Assembly: GCF_001307765.1 (NCBI RefSeq)
Contig: NZ_LKBA01000007.1
Span: 1 to 64,000, forward strand
Direction: 5' to 3'
DNA: 64,000 nt
DNA from: Aliiroseovarius crassostreae
GTDB lineage: Bacteria; Pseudomonadota; Alphaproteobacteria; Rhodobacterales; Rhodobacteraceae
Position 1 is the stretch's first letter. Each line of letters starts with the position of its first letter. The notes beneath the pieces are model-generated. The model was not told the origin of the DNA, made no database searches, and saw only the letters and a list, made by a program, of their open reading frames with translations. Positions 1 to 8,471 of this stretch are shown here, one piece after another. The translations under genes were made by a program, and so were the position numbers.

Positions 1-150
1 GAGCGAATAGAAGATCGGGAAAAGTTGCTCGATCTAATCACGCTTTCAGAGGTGTTCGCTGAGAACACGGGCGAAAAAATATTCAGAAAGCTGGCAGAAC
101 TCGCTGGTGTGGCGGTAAGCCGAAAAACCTCAATTCACTTCTATTTTTGA
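1..150 (+). CDS. C-terminal end of an unidentified protein (runs in from the left edge)
   Basis: Frame 1 is open from the first base and ends at a TGA at 148-150, giving 49 codons with no start inside the window. The tail is hydrophilic and charged and ends in an aromatic HFYF stretch. I do not recognise the family. It is followed within 25 bp by a rearrangement junction to sequence duplicated from 22984-23320, so the downstream neighbour is not original. It could be a genuine 3' end or another scrap of a broken gene. Confidence 0.4.
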   Translation, partial: ERIEDREKLLDLITLSEVFAENTGEKIFRKLAELAGVAVSRKTSIHFYF

Positions 151-154
151 CAGA

Positions 155-421
155 TTAATAGGTCCTGACCCTAGATGCCATCAATTCGTCAATCGCGGTC
201 AGACGTTCCTTCGGCGAAAGGTCAAGAAGTGCTTGAGTGGCTTCATCAAGAACTCTCCCGCCTGCATGCTCACTCGCGGCTTCCAAATCATTTGGGGAGG
301 GCATCGATTTCTCAGGATCCAAGCGAGATGCACCGTAGAAGGCCAAAATACGGGCTGCATGCTGAATGCCAGGAATCTGGCGCACAGCCGAAAGGGCTTG
401 TCTTTGATTGGGTTTGGTCAC
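155..421 (-). pseudogene. N-terminal fragment of the degenerate methylase/specificity fusion gene
   Basis: Reading leftwards from a GTG at 421 the protein matches the first ~80 residues of the fusion encoded at 21531-23234 (VTKPNQRQALSAV start, then ARILAF and LDPEKSMP), with few substitutions. The match stops near 172, where unrelated sequence supplies the last few codons. The GTG is preceded by AAGGGG, as in the intact copy. Only the leader portion remains; the methylase-like and target-recognition parts are missing. It shows that the fusion and the upstream DUF4258 gene existed as a pair in at least two places. Confidence 0.8.
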
Positions 422-431
422 TTTCAGCCCC

Positions 432-513
432 TTATTTTTTTGAAGCCGGACGTGCGAAACTGCCCGTGTTGTATGTCGTGATCTGGCAGTCGCCGGCAAC
501 GACGACTGTGATC
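432..513 (-). pseudogene. C-terminal fragment of the DUF4258 gene
   Basis: The last ~26 codons (ITVVVAGDCQITTYNTGSF to the TAA at 432-434) match the C-terminus of the DUF4258 protein at 23245-23517 almost exactly, with the same 10-bp spacing to the fusion-gene start. The match breaks near 513, directly beside the 3' end of the IclR gene. It is a relic of a rearrangement and cannot encode a functional protein. Confidence 0.8.
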
Positions 514-519
514 TGGTCG

Positions 520-1272
520 CTACATACTCAGCGCTCTGGACACAGCTACCACCGGCGGAAGAGTTTTTGCGATGAATTCACTCTCATCCTGGCCAGCGAT
601 AGGTGAATGCACCGAAACACCAGCGATTGCATCTGACCCTTTCGTTACCGGACTTGCCAACGTTATTGTCCCCGCTGACGTTTCTTGCTTCACAACCGCA
701 AAACCCAATTCCCGGCACTTGGAAATCTCTACCAGGATTTCTTCGGGGTTGGTCTTTGACCAGGGAGTAACAGCAGTCAGGTTCGTCACGTTCAAGAGCT
801 GGCGTACTTGCTCATCATCTTGCAAAGACATTATGCAACGGCCGCTAGCCGACAGATGAATGGGGACTTTCCGTCCGGGAAGGGTGTTTTCAAAGTTCCC
901 CGAGTATCCAGGAAGGCGATGAACATAAATCATTGTGTCGCCGGCTGGAACGGAAAGCGAAACGTCCAGTCCAAGGTCTTCCCGCAGCTTCACCAAATGT
1001 GGCCATGCCCGTTTGGCGAATTGGTTTCGAGAAAGATAGCTGAAGAGTAGATCCACTGTCTTGACTGTCGTTCCGTACCGTTTGGAATTCGCTTCTTTCT
1101 CAAGGTATCCTGCTTTGACAAGTGTGGCGGTCAACCGCTGCAGAGTAGGAACTGTGAGGCCAGTATTCCTGGCGATTTCGGTAAGCGACATTGGTCCCGT
1201 GCTCTCTGACAAGGCGTCCAGTACCAGAAATCCGCGTTCGACCGAACTGAGGAACCTGGGATCTTCCTTTTA
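520..1272 (-). pseudogene. IclR-family transcriptional regulator, 5'-truncated
   Basis: The frame encodes an IclR winged-helix N-terminus (SVERGFLVLDALSES then SLTEIARNTGL, helix-turn-helix in about the first 60 residues) followed by the ~170-residue IclR effector-binding domain (PIHLSASGRCIMS; SPVTKGSDAIAGVSV). The frame is open up to a TAA near 1271-1273 with no plausible start before the first helix. A TTG at 1212 would delete helix 1. The start codon and a few residues therefore appear lost where it meets the integrase fragment at ~1275. IclR proteins repress or activate catabolic operons in response to small acids; no target genes remain next to it. The 3' side also ends at a rearrangement scar. 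Confidence 0.75.
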
Positions 1273-1274
1273 GC

Positions 1275-1438
1275 ACAGACAGCTGGCATCGTCGCCCCAT
1301 GAGTTACATCTCTATGATATGCGTGGCACGGCGGCGACTGAGTTGCTCCGTGCAGGGTGTTCGCTTCAGGAAATTGCCGTCACCATGGGGTGGGGGCTTC
1401 GCCATGCTGGTAACATTATCGAACGTTATGCTGCTCTG
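1275..1438 (+). pseudogene. C-terminal fragment of a tyrosine recombinase (integrase)
   Basis: In the same frame as the downstream HTH fragment the DNA encodes ELHLYDMRGTAATELL, then MGWGLRHAGNIIERY. This is the tyrosine-recombinase C-terminus with the second catalytic Arg (DMRGTAAT) and the nucleophilic Tyr in IERY. The upstream catalytic domain is absent, with a stop codon just before. At 1430-1438 it joins in frame to the proline-rich linker of HTH copy A. It is unlike either recombinase at 28796 or 31344, so it comes from a third integrase. Confidence 0.75.
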
Positions 1439-2029
1439 GCCGCGCTCGAGCCCACCGCTGAGCCCGACATCGACACGGGGGTCACTGTGAACCCCGTCCA
1501 GCCTGAACCCGGTACGGGGTCCACGCTGAACGGGGTACGGGGTTCAGGGTGGACCCCAAACCATCCTAAAACCATCCTTAAACCACCTACGCGCAGGCGC
1601 GAGGCGGCGGAGGGGGTTGAAGATCTTGAAGCTGAGAAGATCTTGGCGGCCTATCCGGAAGACAGGATCCGAGACGGGCGAACCAGTCTGCGCCTGATCG
1701 CTGCGGCCCTGAAGGCAGGGGTAGAGCCTGATGACCTGAAGCAAGCGATCAAAGCCTATGCCAAGGAAAGCGAAGGCTACACGCGCAGCAAGGTCTGTTT
1801 CTCGGACAACTGGTTCAAGATGCGGCGTTGGGAGAAGGGGCTTGCCCAGATCCAGGCGGACCGAGAGAAAGCGCGAGAGGCCGAAGCCAAGGGGCGCGCC
1901 AGCCTCGCCGAGTGGATCCACGAGCGCCATCCGCTGTGCCGCCACATCACCAACCGGCAGATCGAGGATTTGATCGCGTCAAAGCTGGTGACGCCCGAAC
2001 AGGTGCGCGCTGCGGGGCTGCAGGCATGA
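1319..2029 (+). CDS. Chimeric protein: integrase tail fused to C-terminal two-thirds of the winged-HTH protein (copy A)
   Basis: This 236-codon frame has ~40 residues of integrase C-terminus followed from AALEPTAEPD by sequence collinear with residues ~95-287 of the complete HTH protein at 33231-34094 (GVTVNPVQPEPG linker; YAKESEGYTRSKVCFSDNWF; end VRAAGLQA). The winged HTH itself is missing, so DNA binding by that domain is lost. ATG 1319 is internal to the integrase fragment and translation is uncertain. It sits 235 bp upstream of hipBA-1, the same position that copies C and D hold before their hipBA pairs. I treat it as a recombination product, possibly not expressed. Confidence 0.6.
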   Translation: MRGTAATELLRAGCSLQEIAVTMGWGLRHAGNIIERYAALAALEPTAEPDIDTGVTVNPVQPEPGTGSTLNGVRGSGWTPNHPKTILKPPTRRREAAEGVEDLEAEKILAAYPEDRIRDGRTSLRLIAAALKAGVEPDDLKQAIKAYAKESEGYTRSKVCFSDNWFKMRRWEKGLAQIQADREKAREAEAKGRASLAEWIHERHPLCRHITNRQIEDLIASKLVTPEQVRAAGLQA

Positions 2030-2134
2030 CTTTCGAAGGAAGGCAGCGCAATCGTTTCGTTCGGGCAGACGCGTTGTATGAGTGCGGTGAGGTAACCAGG
2101 CCATGTTTCGGAATGGTAACCTTAATTCTCTTAA

Positions 2135-2216
2135 TGTTATATTGAGATAACATAAGTCGTGGCGCGAGCAGGGGCGTTGGATCGTCAGGTTGAGCGGCGA
2201 AAATTGACATTAATGT
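2135..2216. promoter_or_regulatory. Candidate hipBA-1 operator region: two palindromes
   Basis: Two inverted repeats lie in the AT-rich region before hipB-1: TGTTATATTGAGATAACA at 2135-2152 (6-bp perfect arms) and ACATTAATGT at 2207-2216. HipB-type regulators usually repress their own operon through such sites. The motifs differ completely from the operators of hipBA-2 and hipBA-3, which suits the different HipB sequence. The position upstream of the start codon is supportive; binding is inferred. Confidence 0.45.
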
Positions 2217-2264
2217 TTTCTCAGTGTACCATATAGCCGCTTAGTGTCGCTTGGAGATATCATT

Positions 2265-2567
2265 ATGGCTGTTCCGATCAAAATGCCCAGGGCAGCGCGC
2301 AAGGAGCTCGAGACACTTGGGGAAAACATTCGTGTTGCGCGACTGCGCCGCAAACTGACCGCTGAGATTGTTGCTCAGCGTGCTGGCACAACGCGGCAGA
2401 CCATCGCCAAGATCGAAAGCGGGAACCCAGCGGTCAAGATCGGCACTTACGTGGCAGTACTGCAGGCGCTCGGCCTTTTGAAAGGTTGGGGGGATATCGA
2501 TGACCCGGTTGGCGAGCAAATGGCCCTGGATGAGCTCCCGCAGCGTGCGAGATTGAAAAATGGTTGA
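2265..2567 (+). CDS. hipB: HipB-like XRE-family antitoxin/regulator (hipBA-1)
   Basis: A 100-residue protein with a classic helix-turn-helix (about residues 20-75: ENIRVARLRRKLTAEIVAQR, TRQTIAKIESGNP, VLQALGLLKG). ATG 2265 is chosen because TTGGAG lies 8 nt upstream. Its end overlaps the hipA start (ATGG at 2560), implying translational coupling. By family, it binds and restrains the HipA kinase and represses the operon. Its sequence is unlike the two 81-residue HipB proteins at 11982 and 34192, so this pair was acquired separately. Confidence 0.85.
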   Translation: MAVPIKMPRAARKELETLGENIRVARLRRKLTAEIVAQRAGTTRQTIAKIESGNPAVKIGTYVAVLQALGLLKGWGDIDDPVGEQMALDELPQRARLKNG

Positions 2568-3780
2568 GGTCTGGATCGACTGGAAGGGGCTGAAACAGGT
2601 CGGTACGCTCCACCGCACAGCGGGGCGTGGCCGAGAGCGGGTGTCCTTTACCTATCATGACGATTGGCTTGCCGACGAAAATGCCTTTGGGCTTTCGCCG
2701 GACATGCCACTCGTCAAAGGGCAATTCGCGCCTGAAGCCGGGCAAGATATGCTTGCACCGCTTGGGGATTCTGCCCCCGACACCTGGGGGCGAACGGTGA
2801 TGCGGCGCTATGAGGGGCGCATGGCAGAGGCCGAGGGGCGACGTCCGAGAGTGCTGCAAGAAACCGACTACCTGCTTGGGGTGAATGACGAGACCCGTTT
2901 GGGTGCGCTGCGCTTCAAGGTTGATAGCGAGTTTCAAGCGCGCGAAGGCATCGGCGTGCCTGCGCTCGTAAGCCTCGGGGATTTGCTTCATGCGTCTCAG
3001 CGCGTTCTGCGCGGGGAGGAGACCGCTGAGGACCTCAAGATGCTGTTTGCACCGGGAAGCTCGCTAGGTGGCGCACGGCCGAAGGCTAGCATCCTTGACC
3101 AGCACGGACGTCTTTCTGTCGCCAAGTTCCCGAAAGAGACGGACACCTATTGCGTGGAACGCTGGGAAGCCATTGCACTGGAGCTCGCAAGACGCGCCGG
3201 AATTACGGTTTCGGACCACACGCTTGAGATGGCAGGCGATAAGCCGGTTTTCCTGTCCCATCGGTTTGACCGGAACGGTGACGGCAGGATCCCGTTCATC
3301 TCAGCCATGGCGATGCTGGGCGGCAAGGATGGCGAAAGCTACAGCTATTTGGACCTGGCGGATGTTATCACTTCAGAAAGCGTCACGCCTGACCAAGACC
3401 GCGAAGAGCTCTACCGGCGGGTTGCCTTTTCCATTCTCGTCACGAACCTCGATGACCATATGCGCAATCACGGGTTTCTGCGGGGGCGGGGCGGCTGGCA
3501 CCTCTCACCGGCCTACGACATCAACCCAGTGCCGAACCAACCGCGCGTGCTCAAAAGCTACGTTGATGACGACAATCCGGACGCCAGCATTGCCCTGCAC
3601 CGCGCGCAACATGAATCCTACCTTCTCGAACGCGGCAAGGCAGACCGTATCATTGCAGAGGTAGCCGAAGCAACTATGGCTTGGCGTGACGTTGCTCGGG
3701 CTTTGGGGGCTCCGGCGAGGGAAATCAAGGAGATGGCGACAGCCTTCGAGCACGAGGAAGCGGATTTGGCGCTAGCGTGA
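2560..3780 (+). CDS. hipA: HipA-family serine/threonine kinase toxin (hipBA-1)
   Basis: A 406-residue HipA-fold protein. Visible elements are the N-terminal couple domain (first ~100 residues, ending LGDSAPDTWGR), the glycine-rich nucleotide loop PGSSLGGARPKA near residue 165, the catalytic segment TNLDDHMRNHGF near residue 296 and the metal-binding LSPAYDINP. All catalytic residues expected for an active kinase appear present. Characterised HipA proteins phosphorylate aminoacyl-tRNA synthetases and cause dormancy; the substrate here is unknown. It belongs to a shorter HipA subgroup than the 430-residue proteins at 12227 and 34437. The gene overlaps hipB by 8 nt and is followed by the conserved 65-codon gene leader. 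Confidence 0.85.
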   Translation: MVEVWIDWKGLKQVGTLHRTAGRGRERVSFTYHDDWLADENAFGLSPDMPLVKGQFAPEAGQDMLAPLGDSAPDTWGRTVMRRYEGRMAEAEGRRPRVLQETDYLLGVNDETRLGALRFKVDSEFQAREGIGVPALVSLGDLLHASQRVLRGEETAEDLKMLFAPGSSLGGARPKASILDQHGRLSVAKFPKETDTYCVERWEAIALELARRAGITVSDHTLEMAGDKPVFLSHRFDRNGDGRIPFISAMAMLGGKDGESYSYLDLADVITSESVTPDQDREELYRRVAFSILVTNLDDHMRNHGFLRGRGGWHLSPAYDINPVPNQPRVLKSYVDDDNPDASIALHRAQHESYLLERGKADRIIAEVAEATMAWRDVARALGAPAREIKEMATAFEHEEADLALA

Positions 3781-3904
3781 GCTGGGGCCGCTGTGGAATT
3801 GGATTGACCGAGAGCCGTTTGGCTGCAGCGGGATTTTGAGGTCTTTGGTCATTTCGACGCGTGATGACGTGGCAGGTCGATTTTTGAGTGCCGAACTCAA
3901 ACCC

Positions 3905-4088
3905 TCAACGCTGTGTTTCTGATTGCTGAACATAAGCGGGCAGCCGTGCCGGACGCGGTGCAGGCCCCGCTTCAACAAGAAAGTTCCCCTGCGCAAGCGC
4001 ATTCCTCGCGAGGCAAGTTTCTCGCTGACAGCCCCTTGGTGCCAGCTTTGGTCATGTTCATCGAAACACTCAAAATGAGGATCAAAAA
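3905..4088 (+). promoter_or_regulatory. Conserved leader upstream of the 65-codon gene (copy 1)
   Basis: About 180 bp nearly identical to 13655-13840 and 38655-38837, ending GAGGATCAAAAA before the start codon (GAGG as ribosome site). It contains TTCCCCTG, then CATTCCTCGCGAGGCAA at 4000-4016, a motif also found in the ardC leaders at 24775 and 47675. A 64-codon frame runs through the leader, but nearly all differences between copies are amino-acid-changing, so conservation is probably at the nucleic-acid level. Confidence 0.6.
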
Positions 4089-4391
4089 ATGGCCACCCAA
4101 ACTCTGAAACTGAACGTCAAATCCGGCGAAAAAGACGGCAAGAACTTCTGGGACCGCTGCGGCGTCCTCTTCGTCAACACCCACGACAGCGGCAACATCA
4201 CCTCGATCAACGTCAAACACAGCATGTTCCCCGATGTCGAAATGGTCGCTTTCCTCGCCGAATTCTCTGCTATTGGAACGAATGGTTGTTTTCTGGCCTG
4301 GTTGAGAGGGCATAATTGCCAAAACAAAGAGAAAATGGCTACTTTTAAGGATCGCGGCGCAGCATCGGCAAAACCACCAAACGGGTGGTGA
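4089..4391 (+). pseudogene. 65-codon conserved gene, 3' end replaced (copy 1)
   Basis: The first 55 codons (MATQTLKLNVKSGEKDGKNF to VEMVAF) match the intact 65-residue proteins at 13841 and 38838. After 4250 the sequence switches to the 3' end of the metallo-hydrolase gene (matching 59780 onward), read in another frame, giving an unrelated ~45-residue tail. The usual C-terminus PRRDE and the following terminator are lost. The junction lies immediately after GAAATGGTCGC, where a second remnant at 14840-14868 also breaks. Confidence 0.75.
4251..4371. repeat. 121-bp junction module, empty-site copy
   Basis: By eye, all 121 bases match 59780-59852 plus 61073-61120, where the same sequence is split by the IS1595 element. 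TTGCCAAA at 4316-4323 is the single uninterrupted target sequence. The module carries the last codons of the metallo-hydrolase gene plus ~70 bp of downstream DNA. Here it links the broken 65-codon gene to the virD4 3' fragment. Confidence 0.85.
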
Positions 4392-4852
4392 CACGGTCTA
4401 GGTCGGTTGGGCGCAACCCCTTTGTAGGTCGCAGCATGTCTGAGCGGACAGAGGAAACGGCGCTATTGCCGGAAGACGAGGCGCGGCGCATGAATCTGGA
4501 TGACATCGTTCTCGTGGTTGACGCGCAAATGCCGGTGCGAGCCAAGCGGATCAAATATTATGAGGACCGGTTCTTCAAAGAGACCTTTGACAGGCAATCA
4601 GGGGATTTTCCGTATCCATCGACCTCGGATCAGATGCGTGGCCTGCAGGGGCAAATCCACGCGTTGGATCAGAAGATTGGGTCGGTGCAAATGTCCTCTG
4701 GGAAGAAAGAAAAACCCGCCAGGCGCTCTGAAATTGATGCGTTAGCTGCTGAAGATGCCGGTGCTGAACCGCAGTCGGTGCCAGCCGTTGAGGCTTATCA
4801 GGACGCGTCAGCACGGGTCGATCAATTTATGGAGCGGGCGGCAGATGGATGA
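4369..4852 (+). pseudogene. virD4: C-terminal fragment of a VirD4/TraG coupling protein
   Basis: From KTTKRV onward the translation parallels the last ~165 residues of the complete VirD4 at 53212-55104 (RSRSVGRNPF, LLPEDEARRM, DDIVLVVDAQMPVRAKRIKYY, DQMRGLQGQI). The variable tail after the last block differs substantially, so this derives from a related but distinct element. Membrane segments, Walker A and Walker B are all missing. The fragment starts at the end of the 121-bp junction module. It is followed by cargo (MFS/MocR) and then a virB6 fragment, the same virD4-cargo-virB6 order as at 53212-62147. Confidence 0.85.
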
Positions 4853-4894
4853 CGTCAAACCCGCCATTTCGCTGCAGCCGTGCGTATGGCTGCT

Positions 4895-6061
4895 TCACCC
4901 TGCATTTGGGTCGGACAGCCGGAGTGACGCACGCCTTTTCCAAATCGCAATGATCAGTGCTGTGGTAATGCTCTGTGCGACCGCGAAAACAAGCATTGCG
5001 CTCAGAAGCCCAAACCTGTCCGCTAGAAATCCGCTGGCGATAACCGGCAGTGAAAACCCAACGTAGGCATAGACAAACAGACCTGCCGTTGCGCGCGCAC
5101 GGTCATTCGGTGCGCGCAGCGAAACTTCAGCGAGCGAGGCAAGGTAGGTAAATCCGTAGCTGGCGGCACTCGTGATGCAGGTTCCCAAAAGAACGAGGAT
5201 CAGGAGCTTCAGCCATACCCCGGCCAGTAGCACGAAGAACCCAAGTGGGATCATGACAAAGCCAAGCACCAAAGCCTGTTCGTTGGTCATACGACGCGCA
5301 ATCGGCTGACACAGGAACCCGACGAAGATTGCGAGGAAGATAACCAGCCCGGTCCAGCCGCCCAGATTATTCGCAGCCAGTTCCAGCGGCACCACTGCAA
5401 TGGTCATGCCAGTGGTGGACCATGCGAGGGCCATTGCTGCGCCGAACACCCATGTGCCTGCCGGAAACACCGGGAGGCGCAGCAGAGAGACAGTACGGGG
5501 AGTATCCACGCGCGGCAGAGCCAGCGCGGCCATCGCAAGGACGGGCGCAATGACAAATAAGACCATGTAACTGACAGGCAGCAATGTCGGGCCTTGGAAC
5601 CCCAAGCTTATCCCTGTCGCCAATGCTCCACCACCGAAGCCGAGAGATGTGGCCGAGGTCACGATCAATGCAGCCGTTTTCGCCCGATCTGCGCCGAGGA
5701 TTTCTGTCATATAGGCGGTTCCAGCGGTTGTCGCGAGACCGGTTCCTACCCCAAGCGTCAATCGGGCGATCACAAGGCTGGTCCAACTGGGCAATTGCAC
5801 GAGGAGAGCTGTCGCTGCGGCCCCGAGGATCAAAGCGAGAGCAATGGGAACCCGTCTGCCAATCCGGTCGGACAACCCACCCAGCAGCAGCAATGTTGGC
5901 ATCAACCCGCCCACATACGCTGCGAAAGCAATGGTCACAGCCGTTGCCCCAACATCGCTTTGTGCTGCATAGGCATCATAGAGCGGAGCCTGAAGGTTTA
6001 CGGCGAAGGTGACGGTGAACAGACCAAGTGCAAGCAATGAGATGGGGATCAGTTTGGGCAT
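4895..6061 (-). CDS. MFS transporter, probable drug or metabolite exporter
   Basis: A 388-residue inner-membrane protein with about 12 hydrophobic segments and the MFS signature GGLSDRIGRRVPIAL after the second segment, then the motif C-like region LGVGTGLATTAGTAYMTEIL. ATG 6061 (MPKLIPISLLALGLF) is preferred over an upstream start because GAGG lies ~10 nt before it and the first helix follows directly. It is divergently transcribed from the MocR gene, sharing an 84-bp promoter region, a common arrangement in which the regulator controls the exporter. The substrate cannot be read from sequence. Confidence 0.85.
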   Translation of the reverse strand: MPKLIPISLLALGLFTVTFAVNLQAPLYDAYAAQSDVGATAVTIAFAAYVGGLMPTLLLLGGLSDRIGRRVPIALALILGAAATALLVQLPSWTSLVIARLTLGVGTGLATTAGTAYMTEILGADRAKTAALIVTSATSLGFGGGALATGISLGFQGPTLLPVSYMVLFVIAPVLAMAALALPRVDTPRTVSLLRLPVFPAGTWVFGAAMALAWSTTGMTIAVVPLELAANNLGGWTGLVIFLAIFVGFLCQPIARRMTNEQALVLGFVMIPLGFFVLLAGVWLKLLILVLLGTCITSAASYGFTYLASLAEVSLRAPNDRARATAGLFVYAYVGFSLPVIASGFLADRFGLLSAMLVFAVAQSITTALIIAIWKRRASLRLSDPNAG

Positions 6062-6127
6062 AGGGGGACCTCGGGGTTGACATGGATCCGCAATGCCATG
6101 ATGACTGGTGTATGACAATTTTTCTAT

Positions 6128-6140
6128 TGTACTAGGTACA
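6128..6140. promoter_or_regulatory. Palindrome in the MFS/MocR divergent promoter
   Basis: TGTACTAGGTACA is two perfect 5-bp arms around TAG. It lies 5 bp upstream of the TTG start of the MocR gene and 66 bp from the MFS start. GntR/MocR regulators bind such short inverted repeats, so this is a plausible autoregulatory operator. With so short a gap, MocR mRNA would have almost no leader. Confidence 0.45.
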
Positions 6141-6145
6141 GTTCA

Positions 6146-7480
6146 TTGAAGAAGAACCCCCGATACCTGCGTTTGGCGGACATGCTGTCTGCCGCGATCA
6201 GCGAAGGAAAGTTGGCCCCCGGAACAAAGTTGCCGACGCATCGTGCCTTTGCCGAGCAATGCAATGTGGCTCTGGCGACGGCAACGCGGGTTTACAAAGA
6301 GTTAGAGCGGCGCGCTGAGGTCGTGGGTGAGGCAGGGCGCGGTACATTCGTGCGTGATCTTGGTCTGCCGCCGACGCTTGGCGTTCATCAGGCTGATACC
6401 GAAGGCCTAATTGACCTTGTGTTCAATATGCCAGGTGGCGCGGGGGACGCTGAAATACTCAGGGGCGGGCTGCGGCGACTTTCATCCGCTGGCGATCTTG
6501 AAGCAATGTTGCGCTATCAGCCACATGGCGGGCGCACGCACGAGCGCCGGATCATTGCAGAAAGTCTCAAGCCCACCCTTGGTACAGTCCTGCCTGAAAA
6601 TCTGCTGATAACCTCTGGCGGTCAGCATGGCCTCGCGACCATCGCTTTCGGTGTGCTCCAGAGAGGTGAGGCCATCGCAGCCGACACTTTGACCTACCCC
6701 GGTTTCAAATCTGTCGCTGCGCTTCAGGGGGTGGATGTCGTTCCGGTGGAGGGAACGGATGGTATCATGGACCCGGACGCGCTGGACAGACAATGCCGCG
6801 TGCGCAAACTGCGTGCAGTCTATCTCATGCCAACTGTGCACAATCCGCTAGGCTCGGTCATAGACGCGACCACACGGCAGCGCATTGTCGAAGTTGCACG
6901 GGCGCACGATCTTCTTGTCATCGAAGATGGGGCTTACGCATTTTTGGAAAGTGATCCGCCGCCGAGCTTTATCGAACTTGCACCCGAGCGAACAATTCAT
7001 GTCGGAGGGTTTTCCAAGAGCCTCGCAACAGGGCTGCGCCTTGGTTACCTCGTGACTCCGTCGCGGCATATTCCCAGCCTCCTTGAGGCAATCAGGGCAA
7101 CGACATGGAATGCCCCAGCAGTGATTTCCGGTCTTGTTACGAGTTGGATTGAAGATGGAACATTGGCTAAATCCGAAGACGACCGCAAACGAGACGGCGC
7201 AGAACGCCAGGCTATCTGCCGAACGTCATTGCCGAACTTGTCGCTCAGCGCCCACCCCAACGCCGGTTTTTCCTGGGTCTGGCTTGGAAACGGAGAGCGC
7301 GCCGAGCCGATTGTCGCTGCATTGAAAAAGCGAGGGATTTCGGCATCCGGTGCGGAGCCATTCGCGACAACAACCGCTGTTCCACAAGCGTTGCGTCTTG
7401 CTTTTGGTGGTATTCCAAAGGCTGATTTACAGAGAGTTCTTGAAACGGTTCGCCTCACTGTAGAAGAGATAGCGCAATAA
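6146..7480 (+). CDS. MocR-type regulator: GntR winged helix fused to a PLP aminotransferase-like domain
   Basis: The 444-residue protein has an N-terminal GntR DNA-binding domain (about residues 1-70: APGTKLPTHRAFAEQCNVAL, ATATRVYKELERRAEV, GRGTFVR). A class-I aminotransferase fold fills the rest, with the PLP lysine in VGGFSKSLATGLRLGYL and the conserved PTVHNPLG and EDGAYAFLE segments. MocR/PdxR proteins bind PLP or a PLP adduct and control a neighbouring gene, here the divergent MFS gene. The start is TTG 6146 with AGGT ~10 nt upstream; no ATG fits the N-terminus. Confidence 0.87.
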   Translation: MKKNPRYLRLADMLSAAISEGKLAPGTKLPTHRAFAEQCNVALATATRVYKELERRAEVVGEAGRGTFVRDLGLPPTLGVHQADTEGLIDLVFNMPGGAGDAEILRGGLRRLSSAGDLEAMLRYQPHGGRTHERRIIAESLKPTLGTVLPENLLITSGGQHGLATIAFGVLQRGEAIAADTLTYPGFKSVAALQGVDVVPVEGTDGIMDPDALDRQCRVRKLRAVYLMPTVHNPLGSVIDATTRQRIVEVARAHDLLVIEDGAYAFLESDPPPSFIELAPERTIHVGGFSKSLATGLRLGYLVTPSRHIPSLLEAIRATTWNAPAVISGLVTSWIEDGTLAKSEDDRKRDGAERQAICRTSLPNLSLSAHPNAGFSWVWLGNGERAEPIVAALKKRGISASGAEPFATTTAVPQALRLAFGGIPKADLQRVLETVRLTVEEIAQ

Positions 7481-7579
7481 AAAGGCTTAGCCTTTCGCAT
7501 TGCCGATCCGACATTCGTACAGAGCACAGCAGCGGTCAAAGTGGCTGCTACCGTTTAAAAACACTGAATTTGCAAAACT

Positions 7580-8200
7580 TTACCCCAACCGTTTCGCCCG
7601 CTCCGCCACCCTCTGCGCCAAAGCCGCCGCCCCAGACCCCGTCTGTCTGATCCCAGCCCCAGCCAGTTCCGCGTTCGTCCTGGTCCCAAACCGCGCCCGC
7701 GCCTTGGACCCTCTGGTCCCCACCAAACCTTTCGCAAATCCCATCGGCCCCGTCATGCTCGGCGGCCCAGCCATCAGGAAGTTCCCGGAAATCGTACGTA
7801 CGATCAGTGGCGTGGCGATGATCATCCCGCCTGCGAGGAACATCATCATGAAGAAGGGCACCAGCGCGCCGATATTGCTTGCCCCAGATGGATCGCCGAG
7901 TTCGCCCATGAGCGAGCGCCCCATGCCGATGACCGTGGAAAACGCCCCTGCAATCACCAGCGGATAGAGGGCGTAGGAGACCGTCGCTGATAGCCAACGG
8001 TGGAAGTAATCCTTGCTGACGTCAAAGAGGGAAAGGGCAATCATGATGGGGGCAATGCCGATCATGAAGGAGATCATAATTTTTGCAAAGATGAGGATTA
8101 AGCCGCAGAGGGCACCGATGACACCCAGAAGGAATGCCCCGATCGCACCAATCATTGCGCCAGCCATCCAATGCATATTGTCGCCTGCGGCGTTTAGATA
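7580..8200 (-). pseudogene. virB6: VirB6-like T4SS membrane protein, N-terminal third missing
   Basis: About 207 codons match residues ~130-332 of the full VirB6 at 61149-62147 (YLNAAGDNMHWMAG, MISFMIGIAPIMIALSLFD, FFMMMFLAGGMIIATPLIVR). At 8200 the sequence switches mid-codon to a fragment of the HTH gene. Several transmembrane segments survive but the N-terminal ones and the start are gone. It is a diverged paralogue of the right-hand gene, not a recent copy. Confidence 0.85.
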
Positions 8201-8471
8201 TGCCAAGGAAAGCGAGGGCTACACGCGCAGCAAGGTCTGTTTCTCGGACAACTGGTTCAAGATGCGCCGGTGGGAGAAGGGACTCTCCCAGATCCAGGCC
8301 GACCGCGAGAAGGCTCGAGCGGCCGAAGCCAAAGGGCGCGCCAGCCTCGCCGAATGGATCCACGAGCGCCATCCTCTATGCCGCCACATCACAAACCGGC
8401 AGATCGAGGATTTGATTGCGTCAAAGCTGGTGACGCCTGAGCAGGTGCGTGGTGCGGGGCTACAGGCGTGA
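8201..8471 (+). pseudogene. 3' fragment of the winged-HTH gene (copy B)
   Basis: Encodes the last 89 residues of the HTH family (YAKESEGYTRSKVCFSDNWF through EQVRGAGLQA and TGA), fused directly to the virB6 fragment. It is in direct orientation with copy C at 11573-11884, and the two bracket the 8.5-11.6 kb metabolic genes. Unlike copies A, C and D, no hipBA follows, consistent with cargo having displaced it. Confidence 0.85.

Noticed and set aside
3913-4107. 64-codon frame in the 65-codon gene leader, present in all three copies
   Set aside because: Differences between copies nearly all change the amino acid, and the frame overlaps the real gene start; this suggests nucleic-acid rather than protein conservation.
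4895-8200. MFS/MocR pair as part of a defence system
   Set aside because: Divergent exporter/MocR pairs are common metabolic or resistance cargo; nothing links them to defence.
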